A DNA stretch of 64,000 nt from G965267425 sp965267425 (GCA_965267425.1 OZ253959.1:2914001-2978000), one strand, 5' to 3'; positions 32,737-45,500 are shown, numbered from the stretch's first letter. Numbers and translations: made by a program. The notes: generated by a model from the letters alone, not told the origin.

Positions 32737-34284
32737 TTATAATGCTGGTTTGGGAATGTAATTTTTTAGTGCGTGATCGACTTCAATACCGTTCAAATTA
32801 AGCATTTGTATTCTCGCTAAATAAGCCGTTCCATTCATAATATTCATGGCTACATCTGCAACTTTCCTGTTGGATGGTTCATCAAGATAGGTGCCTTTAG
32901 ACCAATCATTAAATGCTCCCATAGATGGGCCACACCAGATTTGATAATCCATTTTTCTACTTTCCTCACCTACATTGGCCCATCGTGAAGAAAGTCCTAA
33001 ATACCATCTGAACACCAACGCCATTTTACGCTTGGGATTGCCTTCTGCTCGTTGAATTTGTTCTGGATCTCTTTCGTTAAAAAAACGTTTGGTCTCTTCC
33101 CAAATATCGTCCAATGTTGCTTGAAAAGTAGATTTTTCAATTTTCTGCCTTTCATCAACAGGAATGTCTTCCATACGATCATACGTTTTGTACAATTCGT
33201 ACAATTTTTTGGCCTTCATGGGAAATAATGTTCCTTTTTTCAATACTTGAAGTTGCACCCCCATTTCAAACATATCCGCTGCTGGAGCCATCATCACATC
33301 AGCCATGCCCGCATTGGCCAAAAGATCTTTTACCATGGGAGATACACCAGACTCAATACAACTTTCATTTACAGAGCCTGTAACCACAAAGGCAGCTCCC
33401 ATGCTGAACGCACCATATGCCGACGCAGGCGTACTTATTCCTCCTGCGGCACCAACACGAATGGTGTAAGGATAATTGAATTTGCGTTGCAATTCATCAC
33501 GCAAGGCAATCATGGAAGGCAACAAACAAACCAATGGTCTGTTATCCGTATGGCCACCTGAATCGGCTTCAACAATGATGTCATCTGCCATGGATATGCC
33601 TTTTGACATTTCAGCCTGCTCAGCTGAGATAAGACCTTCTGCCAATAATTCTTGAACCATCTTTTCAGGAGCCGGTTCCATAAATCGAGTGGCTACTTCT
33701 CTTCTGGAAATTTTAGCAATCACTCGATTTCCAATTTCTATTTCTCCATTTGATCCTTTACTTAATCCAGCCAATCGGTAACGGACGATATGTTTTGTCA
33801 ATCCTAAAAATGCGGACGCCTCCACCACTTTTACTCCATGCTTCAAATAAAGATTCACGCCTTCTCGTTCCAATAAATCTTCATTGGGACTGTGAATCAA
33901 GTTAAACGCAAATGGACCATTGGGTAATGCTGCTTTAATTTTCAAAATTGCCGCTTCCAATCGATCTGGCAACAATCCCGCCGCTCCAAATGAAGCCAAC
34001 ATTTTTTGTTGTCCCATGGCAATGACCAAATCTTCTGATGCAATTCCATTGGCCATAGCGCCGGTCATGTAATTCCTTACTACACCATAATCTCGACAAA
34101 AACTTGGATCTCCAAGGTTAATGTCTCCTGCTGAAGGAACACGGCAAACTACTTCTGGTGTCAGATCACCATTGGCATATTCAATCGTGTGGTCATTGTC
34201 TCTTTGGACTACTTGAACGGATTTAGATAGATCGGAAAGAATTTCCCTTTCTTTTTCAGATAATGTCAGATGTGCAACTTGCAA
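32737..34284 (-). CDS. pfaD: PfaD, FMN enoyl reductase of PUFA synthase
   Basis: 515 residues, normal length. TIM-barrel nitronate monooxygenase-like enoyl reductase: VEASAFLGLTKHIVRYR, DDIIVEADSGGHTDNRP, RVGAAGGISTPASAYGAFSM and FVVTGSVNESC are FMN/phosphate-site segments of PfaD proteins. It reduces the trans-2 double bond in selected cycles of the PUFA synthase. The start is TTG 34284; an in-frame TGA lies 36 bp upstream and no ATG/GTG falls in between. It follows the pfaC-like gene by 73 bp. Confidence 0.92.
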   Translation of the reverse strand: MQVAHLTLSEKEREILSDLSKSVQVVQRDNDHTIEYANGDLTPEVVCRVPSAGDINLGDPSFCRDYGVVRNYMTGAMANGIASEDLVIAMGQQKMLASFGAAGLLPDRLEAAILKIKAALPNGPFAFNLIHSPNEDLLEREGVNLYLKHGVKVVEASAFLGLTKHIVRYRLAGLSKGSNGEIEIGNRVIAKISRREVATRFMEPAPEKMVQELLAEGLISAEQAEMSKGISMADDIIVEADSGGHTDNRPLVCLLPSMIALRDELQRKFNYPYTIRVGAAGGISTPASAYGAFSMGAAFVVTGSVNESCIESGVSPMVKDLLANAGMADVMMAPAADMFEMGVQLQVLKKGTLFPMKAKKLYELYKTYDRMEDIPVDERQKIEKSTFQATLDDIWEETKRFFNERDPEQIQRAEGNPKRKMALVFRWYLGLSSRWANVGEESRKMDYQIWCGPSMGAFNDWSKGTYLDEPSNRKVADVAMNIMNGTAYLARIQMLNLNGIEVDHALKNYIPKPAL

Positions 34285-34357
34285 TAGTGAAAGGTCTTTG
34301 ATGAAACATGATCAAACCACGAAATTATAGAATTTCAACTATTGAGCTGAAGTTGTG

Positions 34358-37300
34358 CTATTTTTCTTTGAGTGCCAAGCCAATATTCTCAAACAATACT
34401 ATGGTTACCCCATGCTGAATCAGCTCTACATCACCCAAGACATATGGATCAGGATCCATGCCAATTTTCTTCACTTCCAGACGGTAAGTGATGGCTTCAT
34501 TCATAGGGGGTGTTTCTTTTCTACATTGCACTTTTTGAGTCACGCCTTGCAATGGTTGAAATCGTGCATTTTTAGTGTATTTCCAAAGCCCTAAATAAAG
34601 CATGTAGAACTGAACCATCTGAGAACCCCCCTCCGCTTCAAGTGATCCGGCAAGCACCTGGTCATCTACAAAATGACAAGTAAAATACCAGTCATCAATT
34701 TTTAAGTCTTTTTCTGCGGTTACCACGCCAAGACCCCAGTGACCTCCTTTTGGATCAACATTGGTAACTCTGTCGAACATCGCAATTTTTTGAGGGGGAA
34801 GTTTCAACGATGGATTTGAACTACCCTGATCAAAATTCGCCCCAAAGGAATCTTTGAAATTCCCTAAAGTCATATTCAATAAATCCTCTTTCGAAAACGA
34901 ATTTTTTGAACATAGGAGGGGTGCAACGAAGTCTTCTTTTACTGCGTTTTGTCGTTCTGCCAATTGTTCCTTCGTTAGGGTGATTCCGGCACCTTTTTCC
35001 AATTCATCTTTCGTAAAGAACCCAGCACAACCATCCGTCATTTTTACGATCAAATTGTCACCTACAAAACAATCGTATGAAAAGAAAAACAACAATGTTG
35101 CTCCACTCCTGGAAAATCCGTTGATATGAATATCAAACCGCAATGTATCACCCTCCTCAGGCATATGATTCTGGAAGTCGAATTTTGCTGCCAATAACCT
35201 GTACAATCTTTCACCCTTGGCTTCAAAGTCTATTCCCAAGTATGAAATCAACAGGAGGTCACATTGACCGGATTCCGTTAATACGGCCCAAGGAATCTGA
35301 CCATCAATGCTATACCATGCATTGTGAGGAATATCGTATTCCGTTTGAATATATGATGGCTTAAATTCATGGACCTTTGCTTCCAATTTGGTTACCCGAC
35401 TCACTAACAAATAAGGAGGGGCCGGAAGTCTGACACGCGTTTTATAGTCATCTATAACAGCATATTCCTTTCCAAATACGTTTTCAATTTTTCCAACAGC
35501 AAATTCATGCAAATCGTTCTCATCCCATATAGCCTCTTTTTTAGACTTTACCGGAAAATGATTTTTGATTTGATTGACGGCATCTGTTTGATCTATAGAA
35601 GGTCCACCCATTTTAACCTTCACTGGTAATTCAGCTTTATTCGAATTTATCGAAGAATAGAGGGGTTGTAAATCAACGGGTACTTTATGCGAAGCCATTT
35701 TTCCCAACTGACCAAGCAATTGTTTCCAATCTGAACTTCCTTTTCGATTTAGTGTTATGGTAGTGAATTCGCGATCATTTAATATGCCCGAAATCCATCT
35801 GCTCAACGTATTTCCCGGACCCGTTTCAACAAATATTCCGACACCTTTTTCATATAAATCTTCAATCATGGTGGGGAAATCCACAGGATGGCAATTCAGT
35901 TCAGCTGCATTGTTAGCAATTTCTGATGTGTCTTGCTTTAACCAATCCCGTTTAACGGATGAATAAAAGTTAATGTCTTGACGTTCATTAACAATAGGCA
36001 TGGAATGCAACTCAACCATCTTATCGAAATCATTTCGAATGAACTCATGATGTAAAATTGTATTGTCCCAGGTTGCAAAGTTCGTGGCACCCAATTCCTG
36101 AATGAAGTTTTCGCACGCTTCGGGACTTCCGGAAATCTGGCATTCTTTCGGCGTATTGATGAACGTTATGTATACATCCGGATACGATTCTAATTTCTTC
36201 TTTACCTCCCCAACATCATAAATGATAACATATGATTTCCAAATATCATTTACAGGAGAAGATGTATTTAAAAATTTTTGCAAACTATGTTTTTCACCAG
36301 CCACATCTTTCAGAAACAAATCCGATTCCAGAAATCGTTGTCCCAATTGCTGTTGATCCCAAACTTTTTGGGCACAAAACATAGCACTTGCCTCGCCCAT
36401 GCTGTAACCAAAAGCAATTTCAGGTTTCAACTCAAAATTATTTTGAAGCAAATCTGTATAGGCCGCGGCTATTCCTTCACCAGCCAATATCAATGCCCTG
36501 TTGTCATTCAATAATTTCTCTTCGGGGATATGTTGATCAAATAACAGGTTGTTAAATTGTTCATCCAAGTCCGCAGACCACTGTACTTTCATGTATTGAT
36601 TGAGGTGCGGAAATACGGATAACAATTCTTTTCCAACTCCTTTATAAGCTGTAGCTGATCCGGGATAGCCAATGGCAATTTTTTTTGAAGTCCCTAAAGG
36701 TTCATGTGTAAAGTAACTACCATTTGGAGACTGCCATTCTTTTTTTGTATTTGCCGATGAAAGAAATGCTTTTAGTCCATTAACCTCTCGTGTAAAAGAA
36801 GATTCGTCTTCAGCAATGATAGAGGCAATCAAATTCTGTGATTTGCCTTTGTTAAAAGATTCAAAAGCATTGTTGGCGATTTGCTGTAGAGGTGTCTGCT
36901 TCACTTGTAATATCAAAGATTCCAATGATGTAAGCAAATCTTCTTTCGATTCTCCCGTTACCAAAACCAACCGGTGTTTCAACTCATCCATTCGATTGGG
37001 TTTGGCCTTCTTTTGCATGGAGATATTGGAGGTAACTTCCATTCTAAAATGTTCGTCTCCATCGAAAAGGCTTACCAGCGCTTTTCTTTCTTCGCCATCA
37101 TTTTCTGAATTATTTTTATTCAGATTGGCAAAACTCCTAAGGATGGATGCCATACCCGCGGCATTGCCACAATGTCCAATTTGACTTTTCACATTCGAAA
37201 TTGGGCAGGAAGGATCCTTTTGATCAAAAATTCGTTGCAATTCCGCCTTGCCTTTAGCGGTTGATTCGTTTCCACTTATTTCTACAAAATCAAAATTGGC

Positions 37301-39550
37301 AACATTCTGATTTGCTGTCCCAAGTTTCAAGCTATTTTCAGTCGTAGTGCTTGAATCATAAGGCTGCAATACAATTGCCCCTGCCCCTTCTCCAGGCATA
37401 AATCCATCAAAATAATCTTCACCTTTTTGAACAATATTTTCAAGGCTGGCAGCAAAGTCCACAGCGCCAACAACGGCAGCATCTGCTTCACCTTCATTCA
37501 TCAACTGATTGGCTAATTTTATGGCTTTAGCTACCCCCGTTTCACCGGCGGTCAATGTCAACACTGGTCCCGTAAAATTCCACAAAGAAGCAATCCTGCT
37601 GGCCATGATATTCCCAATAAAACTGGTGTGCATGCTCACGGATAATTCAACTTTATCCAAACTATACATCCAGGATTTTAACTCCGTCAGTAATTGTTCT
37701 TTTTTATCGGCGTTTTTCAGTTGACCAGATTGAGCCAATTGATTCAATTGCCATTCCAGATGCCAACGACCAAAATATTGATGTCCTGCCGGGTCAGTAT
37801 CCATAGCAATGATGACTGCTACTTTTTTGGAAGGTTTTGTCACATGATCAAAACCAGCATTGCGAAGCGCATTGTCCGCAACTTTTAGCATCAAGGTATG
37901 TTGCTTTTCAATTTTGGTGATTTCATTTGGAAGAATCTTAAATCGTTTCAAATCCATTTCAAATTCTTCGATGTATCCACCATATGCATCTTTTAGATGA
38001 TCAATATTTAATTCACGCAACAAGGAGGAGTCATTCTCCATTCCCTTCCATCTTTCTTTTGGTAATGGAATCCCAATATTTCTTTCGCTTGTTACCAGTT
38101 CGTTAAATTCATTTATCCCCGTACACGCTCCAAAATGAGCATCCATTCCCAACACCTGCAATCTTGACGATGATTCTCTCGATTGATGCGTTCTTTCAAC
38201 AGGATTGTTGGCATCTTCAAGAATCATGTGTGCATTGGTTCCGCCAAATCCAAATGCGTTGATCGCCGCATATTTTTTATCATCATTCCACTTTTCTTCG
38301 TTCAAAATGATGCTTTCCCCTTGGTATGAATTGTCAGAACTTTGCACCGGATGCTGAATACGCAATGAAGCCGGAATTTTATCATGCTTCATTGACTTAA
38401 TCACCTTTAGCACCGAAGGAATACCAGAAGCAGTAAGTAAATGACCAATATTGGTTTTCACTGTTCCCAATTTCGGCACATGTCCTTTAAAATAGGAAGA
38501 AATGGAATCCACTTCGGTTTGGTCTCCTAGGGCAGTTCCAGTGGCATGACATTCTATGTATTTGATGTCTTTTTTATCAATTTCAGTGGACGCATAGGTT
38601 CGATCAAAAGCCCTCAATTGACCAGCCGATAGAGGACTTAACAAATACTTTCCCTTTCCATCGTTTGACAATCCAATTGAGTTGATGACCGCATGAATTT
38701 CATCACCGTCTTTCAATGCATCATTTAATCGTTTCAGCACAAAAATACCAGCTCCCTCTGCCGATATCATCCCTCCGGAATCTTTGTCCAACGGTGCTTG
38801 TTTTTTGCCAGGCTCCGGGTAAGCCGTAAATATGCTAAATCCTTCATGCACAAATAATGGATCCGCACAACTAACTGCACCTGCAAGCATTAAATCCGCT
38901 TCTCCTCGTATCAGCATATCCGAAGCAAAGCGCATGGCATAATGCACTGATGCGCATGCCGCGTCCAGGCAATAATGTTCTCCACCAAGTCCTAACTCTT
39001 TGGCAACTAAAGATGCTGTTGAAACTGGGTAGTTGTTAAAATTGATTTTTTCGTCGGATTGGTAGGTTGTTAACGGCCAGTCGAAATTATCTCCCGTGAT
39101 GGTTTTAAGCTTATTTTCAAAATAACGGGCATACATCTTCGACATGCGATTGGCAGTTTCCCTTGTTGGCATAGTCAAACTGCCAAATAACAATCCACAT
39201 CTTTTTAAAAGATCCTTGTTTTCTAAGTAGCCTGCATTCTGTAATGCTTCCGACGCAACATATAGTGACCATCGATAAATTTGGTCTAGCTGCTCTAATT
39301 CAGGTTTGGCTTTAAATGTAGCGTTTTGTGAATATGCCGGTTCTTCTAAGTAGCCACCCCAGGTAGAATAACATTTATCTACTACTCCTTTCTTTTCAAC
39401 ACTAAAATGTTCCGGAGGCCCGTTAAATTGACGTTCGTTCGCCTCAGAAATGGTTTCACCCTCTTCGAGTAAAATTTTCCAGAAAGATTCAATATCCTTT
39501 GCGCCAGGAAAAATTCCTGACATGCCTATGATTGCAATCTTTTCTCTCAC
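34358..39550 (-). CDS. pfaC: PUFA synthase subunit KS-CLF-AT-DH-DH (PfaC with internal PfaB-type AT)
   Basis: 1730 residues. KS 1-450 (active-site LDAACAS about 196, HATGT about 334, IGH about 367); chain-length factor about 490-810 with TLTAGETGV in place of the Cys motif (about 665); acyltransferase about 960-1270 with GYSMGE (GxSxG, about 1048); two FabA-like hotdog dehydratases about 1355-1535 and 1590-1730, the second with CHFVDDQVLAGS. In Shewanella-type clusters the AT is the separate PfaB; here it is fused between CLF and DH, as described for myxobacterial Pfa3, but the C-terminal AGPAT of Pfa3 is absent. Start ATG 39550 directly abuts the pfaA stop at 39551. Confidence 0.93.
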   Translation of the reverse strand: MREKIAIIGMSGIFPGAKDIESFWKILLEEGETISEANERQFNGPPEHFSVEKKGVVDKCYSTWGGYLEEPAYSQNATFKAKPELEQLDQIYRWSLYVASEALQNAGYLENKDLLKRCGLLFGSLTMPTRETANRMSKMYARYFENKLKTITGDNFDWPLTTYQSDEKINFNNYPVSTASLVAKELGLGGEHYCLDAACASVHYAMRFASDMLIRGEADLMLAGAVSCADPLFVHEGFSIFTAYPEPGKKQAPLDKDSGGMISAEGAGIFVLKRLNDALKDGDEIHAVINSIGLSNDGKGKYLLSPLSAGQLRAFDRTYASTEIDKKDIKYIECHATGTALGDQTEVDSISSYFKGHVPKLGTVKTNIGHLLTASGIPSVLKVIKSMKHDKIPASLRIQHPVQSSDNSYQGESIILNEEKWNDDKKYAAINAFGFGGTNAHMILEDANNPVERTHQSRESSSRLQVLGMDAHFGACTGINEFNELVTSERNIGIPLPKERWKGMENDSSLLRELNIDHLKDAYGGYIEEFEMDLKRFKILPNEITKIEKQHTLMLKVADNALRNAGFDHVTKPSKKVAVIIAMDTDPAGHQYFGRWHLEWQLNQLAQSGQLKNADKKEQLLTELKSWMYSLDKVELSVSMHTSFIGNIMASRIASLWNFTGPVLTLTAGETGVAKAIKLANQLMNEGEADAAVVGAVDFAASLENIVQKGEDYFDGFMPGEGAGAIVLQPYDSSTTTENSLKLGTANQNVANFDFVEISGNESTAKGKAELQRIFDQKDPSCPISNVKSQIGHCGNAAGMASILRSFANLNKNNSENDGEERKALVSLFDGDEHFRMEVTSNISMQKKAKPNRMDELKHRLVLVTGESKEDLLTSLESLILQVKQTPLQQIANNAFESFNKGKSQNLIASIIAEDESSFTREVNGLKAFLSSANTKKEWQSPNGSYFTHEPLGTSKKIAIGYPGSATAYKGVGKELLSVFPHLNQYMKVQWSADLDEQFNNLLFDQHIPEEKLLNDNRALILAGEGIAAAYTDLLQNNFELKPEIAFGYSMGEASAMFCAQKVWDQQQLGQRFLESDLFLKDVAGEKHSLQKFLNTSSPVNDIWKSYVIIYDVGEVKKKLESYPDVYITFINTPKECQISGSPEACENFIQELGATNFATWDNTILHHEFIRNDFDKMVELHSMPIVNERQDINFYSSVKRDWLKQDTSEIANNAAELNCHPVDFPTMIEDLYEKGVGIFVETGPGNTLSRWISGILNDREFTTITLNRKGSSDWKQLLGQLGKMASHKVPVDLQPLYSSINSNKAELPVKVKMGGPSIDQTDAVNQIKNHFPVKSKKEAIWDENDLHEFAVGKIENVFGKEYAVIDDYKTRVRLPAPPYLLVSRVTKLEAKVHEFKPSYIQTEYDIPHNAWYSIDGQIPWAVLTESGQCDLLLISYLGIDFEAKGERLYRLLAAKFDFQNHMPEEGDTLRFDIHINGFSRSGATLLFFFSYDCFVGDNLIVKMTDGCAGFFTKDELEKGAGITLTKEQLAERQNAVKEDFVAPLLCSKNSFSKEDLLNMTLGNFKDSFGANFDQGSSNPSLKLPPQKIAMFDRVTNVDPKGGHWGLGVVTAEKDLKIDDWYFTCHFVDDQVLAGSLEAEGGSQMVQFYMLYLGLWKYTKNARFQPLQGVTQKVQCRKETPPMNEAITYRLEVKKIGMDPDPYVLGDVELIQHGVTIVLFENIGLALKEK

Positions 39551-42500
39551 TTATTCAGAAATTGCCTTTTTGGAAGTTTCAAATATCAAATCCTTGCTGA
39601 CAGTACCTTCAAGATTGGTGGTTTTCATATACACTTTTCCAGAAGAATCACATAACGTGATTTTTCCAACCAATTTAAAAGAGCTGCTATCCAAAATATC
39701 AATCAAAACTATGTATTCATCTCCATTTTTTGGATTGTCAAACACTTCCACCGATTCAAATCCCTGAGGTAGACATCCCGCTTCATTCATTTGCTTTTCC
39801 CAAGCCAGAAATCCTTGAAACTGAACATCCAATATTGCCGAATTCACCGGGTGCAAAGGAAATTGACCTTGAATATCCCTGGCTGCCTCGGGCAAATGTG
39901 CTTTGTATGTAATGACTTTATCATCCATTTGATAAATGTCCTTTATGCCTTTGTAAAAGTGCTCATGAAACAGCGAACCATCTGCATACAATTTGTCACC
40001 ATCCATTATCGAGTTATGAGGAACGGAGCTTAAATCTATGGTAGGCGACGGTCTCTTTTCATTGACCAATGAAACATTACACGCATAATGCTTTAAAGGC
40101 AATCCTTTTGCCGTAATACTTTGAATGTGCCCGGAAATTACAACTTCGTTGGTGCTTATGGATTCTACTTTTAACACCATGGACAAATCAAGTGTTTCTG
40201 ATTTATCGAATGTAAGTCCTTTATATAATTTCGAATCAAAACACTTATTCAACTTATATGAAGGATACAATGCAGATGCGGCATCTGCAAACCAAGATGT
40301 TGCTGCAGCATATGGTATAACTGCAGTGCCGTTAATAGCATGATCCTTGAAAAACGCATTTGAATTTAGGTCTATGGTTCGATGAATGACATATGTTTTT
40401 CCTTCATCTGATTCTCTCGATCCACCAGCTCCAGGTAATTCTCCTCCGACAATTTGCAACACATCTTCGCTATTATCCGTCGAAAATAAATCTGCGAAAA
40501 CATTGGCTCCTTCATTTCTATCAATTAATACAATTCCACTGTTTTCGAACATCTTTTTTAGTTCAGCACTTACCATTCCACCATCCCAGGCTCCCCATAC
40601 CATACTCTTGATCAATGAATTGCCATTTGACAATTTTTCGGAAAACAATTGCTTGTTCAATATCTCATTGGCAATGGCATAATCTGTCTGACCCATATTT
40701 CCATAAAATCCTGCTACGGATGAAAAACAAACAAGCCCTTTTAAGGACCGCTTATCCAATGTGCCAAGGATAGATTGTAACCCCAGCACTTTTGGATGAA
40801 TGACTTTTTTGAAATCTTCTTCTGATTTGTCGGCAATGGATTTATCCGAAAGTTGACCTGCACCATGGATAAACGAAGTAATTTTTCCATGTTCTTTTTC
40901 AATCTCAGGAATCAATTGTTGACACGCCTTTTCATCTGTAACATCTAACGCATAATACATGGCTCTACTACCCAAAGATGAAAGCGTAGATAATGTTTCA
41001 TTGATTTCTCTTGAAGCAATGATTTTTCGATAGGTACGTTCAAGCTTTTCGATTTCTGGTTTTTCGCCTTTGGATTTCATTTCTTCCATCAGCATGCGCT
41101 TGATCTCCTTTTCATCCGTCACATTTGCAAATTGCGGGGGTTCCTGGAAGTCATTTTGTGTTCTTCCCAACAATATGAACGTTCCATTTTTTCGTTCAGC
41201 CAGCGCTTTTATACAATCTGCCGTGACACCTCTGGCTCCACCGGTCACCAAAAAAACTTCATTTTCCCAGGGGTATGAATTTCCTTGTTTCGCCACATCC
41301 TGATGCTCTTCCCAGCTAAATCTTCCCTTTTTATTGTGAGCAACTTCCGTAATCTTTTGATTCGAATCCGTTATTTCGCGCAAGACATTACCAGCAATAA
41401 CTTCATCCTTCATTTTGGAATCAATGTCAATGGCCCTGCAAAAAACTTGCATCCATTCTCGATTCAAACTTTTCACTAATCCACTTATTCCACCACCAAT
41501 GACCGAATTGCCTGATTTATTTTGCATACCACAGTGACCATCAATTTGAGAAATACCCAGGTAAAACGGACGTGTTTGATTTGACCATTTGTCTCCCAAT
41601 TGCGTTGACAATAAAAACGCCTTTTGTAGCATTTCCAGATCTTTATCTGACGATTCTGTAGTTGGATGGAGGTAGATAAATCCGGCGAGCGATGTATCGG
41701 AAACAATTTGTTCAACGACTTCCTTAGCTTCTTTCTTGGACGCTGATTTTAAAGTAAATGCAGCATCTTTTGCTCCTGAAAGATCAAGGTGATGAACCTC
41801 GTATCCTAATTTTGTTAGTTCAGCGCCAATTGTTTTTCCCAAAGACGAATGGGATTCAGCCAGGATCACTTTTCCCACATGTTCAAATGCTAACTGATCA
41901 GGAGGTGGAATTTGAACCAGTTGAGCATTTTTTAATTCAAGCTGATGGCTTGCTACTTTTTTTTTTGAAGTTTCAGGTACTGCTGTTTCAACACCATTTT
42001 GAGCTACTGAAGAAATCGCTCCTCCTGCTTGTTCGAGTAAGAAGGTTCCTATTTCACCAAGCGTTCTTAATTCACCTAATGCTTGTGGATTGATCGATGC
42101 CAATTCAGGATAAGCCTCTTGCATCGCTCCAAAGATTTCCACACGCTTGATGCTGTCAATGCCTAAATCCGCTTCCATGTCCATGCTGTTTTCCAGCATT
42201 TCAACTGGATAGCCTGTTTTGTCGCTGATGACTTCTTTTAGTTTTTGGTTGACTTCCTCTCCATTGATGCCTGAAGCAATTGGAGTCGGCTGTGTTGCTG
42301 GTTGAGCGGCCGGCTGCGGAGCACTAACTGGTGCAGCACTTCCCCCCGCTTGTTCGAGCAAGAAGGTTCCAATTTCACCTAAGGTTCTCAACTCTCCCAA
42401 TGCCTGCGGGTTAATCGATGCCAATTCAGGATAGGCCTCCTGCATGGCACCAAAGATTTCTACACGCTTGATGCTGTCAATGCCCAAATCCGCTTCCATA

Positions 42501-45500
42501 TCCATACTATTTTCCAGCATTTCAACTGGATAACCCGTTTTGTCGCTGATGACCTCTTTTAGTTTTTGGTTGACCTCCTCACCATTGACGCCTGAAGCTA
42601 CTGGGGTTGACTGTGCAGCGGTTTGTGTGGCCGGCTGTGGGGTGGGCGCAGACGCTTGAGTGCTGCTTCCTCCAGCTTGTTCGAGCAAGAAGGTTCCAAT
42701 TTCACCTAAGGTTCTCAACTCTCCCAATGCTTGTGGGTTGATGGATGCCAATTCAGGATAAGCCTCTTGCATGGCACCAAAGATTTCCACACGTTTGATG
42801 CTATCAATTCCCAAGTCCGCTTCCATGTCCATGCTGTTTTCCAACATTTCAACTGGATAACCTGTTTTGTCGCTAATGACTTCTTTTAGTTTTTGGTTGA
42901 CCACTTCACCATTAATGCCAGAAGCAACTGGAGTTGGCTGTGCCGTTGGTTGAGCGACCGGTAGTGAGACAGGCGCAGAAGCTTGAGTACTGCTTCCTCC
43001 AGCCTGCTCTAATAAAAATGTTCCAATCTCTCCCAATGTTCGAAGTTCTCCCAATGCCTGTGGATTGATCGATGCCAATTCTGGATAAGCCTCCTGCATC
43101 GCTCCAAAGATTTCCACACGTTTGATGCTGTCAATGCCCAAGTCCGCCTCCATGTCCATGCCGTTTTCCAGCATTTCAACCGGATAACCGGTCTTGTCGC
43201 TGATGACTTCTTTGAGCTTTTGGTTGACCTCCTCTCCATTGATGCCAGAAGCTACTGGGGTTGGCTGTGCTGATGGTTGAGCGGCTGGCTGTGGGGTTGG
43301 TGCAGATGCTTGAGTGCTGCTTCCTCCTGCTTGTTCAAGTAGGAAGGTTCCTATTTCGCCGAGCGTTCTTAATTCACCTAGTGCTTGAGGATTGATGGAC
43401 GCCAATTCCGGATACGCTTCCTGCATGGCGCCAAATATTTCCACACGCTTGATGCTATCAATGCCCAAATCTGCTTCCATGTCCATGGTGTTTTCCAACA
43501 TTTCAACCGGATAACCAGTCTTGTCACTAATGACCTCTTTGAGCTTTTGATTTACTTCCTCACCATTGATGCCTGAAGCTACTGGGGTCGGCTGTGCTGC
43601 GGGTTGAGCGGCCGGCTGTGGGGCAGGTGCAGACGCTTGAACGCTGTTTCCTCCTGCCTGCTCTAATAAAAATGTTCCAATCTCTCCTAACGTTCTCAAC
43701 TCTCCCAATGCCTGCGGATTGATCGATGCCAGTTCAGGATACGCCTCTTGCATGGCACCAAAGATTTCGACACGCTTGATGCTGTCAATGCCCAAATCCG
43801 CTTCCATGTCCATACTATTTTCTAGCATTTCAACCGGATAACCGGTCTTGTCGCTGATGACCTCTTTTAGTTTTTGGTTGACCTCCTCACCATTGATGCC
43901 TGAAGCTACTGGGGTCGGCTGTGCTGCGGGTTGAGCGGCCGGCTGTGGGGTAGCTGGAACCTGTGGTTGCGAAACAGGAGCGCCGGATGTTGGTCCGTGA
44001 ATTTGCTCTTGCAATTGCAACAATTCCCTCATGGACTGGTCCATCACTCCTCGAGCTCTTGCAATAATTCGTTCGCTTTCTTCTTTTAAACGATTCGTTG
44101 GTTGGGACTGAACCATTTCCGGTAATGGAGTAATGGTATGACCATCGTTCAATGCATCCTGGAAGGCTTGTTTGGTTTTGTCACTCACATAACTATTTCC
44201 ACCTACTTTAATGGCCAATTTACTGGTTTCAACCTTTTTTGGAAATTCCATCCTAAAGTTGTCCTCAAGACTAATGGCACATCCCAAAACCCGCAGTTTA
44301 ACCAATGATTCCAAGTATTGAGAATATGCATTTTTAGATGGTGAACTTTGGGTTGAAACCGCATAATATTCTTTGTCGCCCAGAATATCTTTGACAAGAT
44401 TCGATAGAATACGCTTAGGACCGATTTCTACAAAAATTCGACCTCCGTCTTTGTGAATCTGTTCAATTTCGTCCTTAAATCGAACGGAATTTAAGATATG
44501 ATCGGACAGGATCCCTTTGATTTTATTTGGCTCCTGAGGGTAGGTATTTCCAGATGAATTGCTATAAACTTTTCCTGCAGGTTTCTTGAATGTGATTTTA
44601 TCAATTCGCTCGGCAAATTTTTTAACTCCATGCCCCACCAACGGAGTATGAAATGCCGCAGATACATTCAATGCACTGACTTTGTATCCTTTGGATTCCA
44701 GATCAATGGCCACTTTATCAATATCTTCACTTGGTCCACCCAAAACCACTTGTTCCGGAGCATTGATATTTGCCATAACCACTTTCCCGTGGTCTTTGAT
44801 ATCCGCTGCTAACTTTTCTTCAGAGGCTTTCACGGCCAGCATTTTTCCAGCATCCTTTCCACCACCAATGGCGCTCATGGCTTCACCACGTGCAATTGCC
44901 AACTCGTAATACCCTTCATCATCCAAAACACCAGAAGCCCAAAGAGCTGTTAGTTCTCCAAAACTGTGACCTGCATGATAAGTGCTTTTAAATCCTCGAT
45001 TTACTAGGTCCTTATAAATACCCGCACTTATGGCACCTATGGCAGGCTGTGCGTTTTCCGTATTGGTCAGCGTTTTATTCAATTCGTTTTTCGAATCATT
45101 ATTAAACACTGGTTTAGGGTAAATTACGGAGGACAATGGATCGTTCTTGCTCTTCTGACGAATCATATCCATCTGTTCCAGCGGTTGAGAAAAATCCTTT
45201 AGTGAATAGTTCAAATTATTACCCATATTCACATATTGGGCTCCTTGACCCGGAAACAAGGCGACAATTTGATCGTTATTTTTTACGGGCAAATCCGATA
45301 TGAATACGCCAACAGGAGATTCAACGAGACCAGATGTGTATTTGCCTATTTCCGTTTGAAGAAGTGCTATTTTCTTCTGGGCATCTGCTATATCCGTAAA
45401 CACAAATCCAGCCCTGTATTTTAATGGAGTTCCACTTTTTTTCTCCGCTTGAAGAATTTGATTCTCCATGGCCAAAATGGCATTATCACCATCAGTTGCT

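Noticed and set aside
36816..37184. 122-aa plus ORF antisense to pfaC
   Set aside because: Lies within the CLF/linker coding region; no start context or family.
41070..41303. 77-aa plus ORF antisense to the PfaA ketoreductase
   Set aside because: Shadow of the KR coding region with no independent support.
43009..43239. 76-aa Arg/Trp/Ser-rich minus ORF in the ACP array
   Set aside because: Frame-shifted reading of one ACP repeat; appears only because the ACP codons repeat.
42000..43960. CRISPR-like repeat array
   Set aside because: Period of about 327 bp and coding content show tandem ACP domains, not repeats and spacers.
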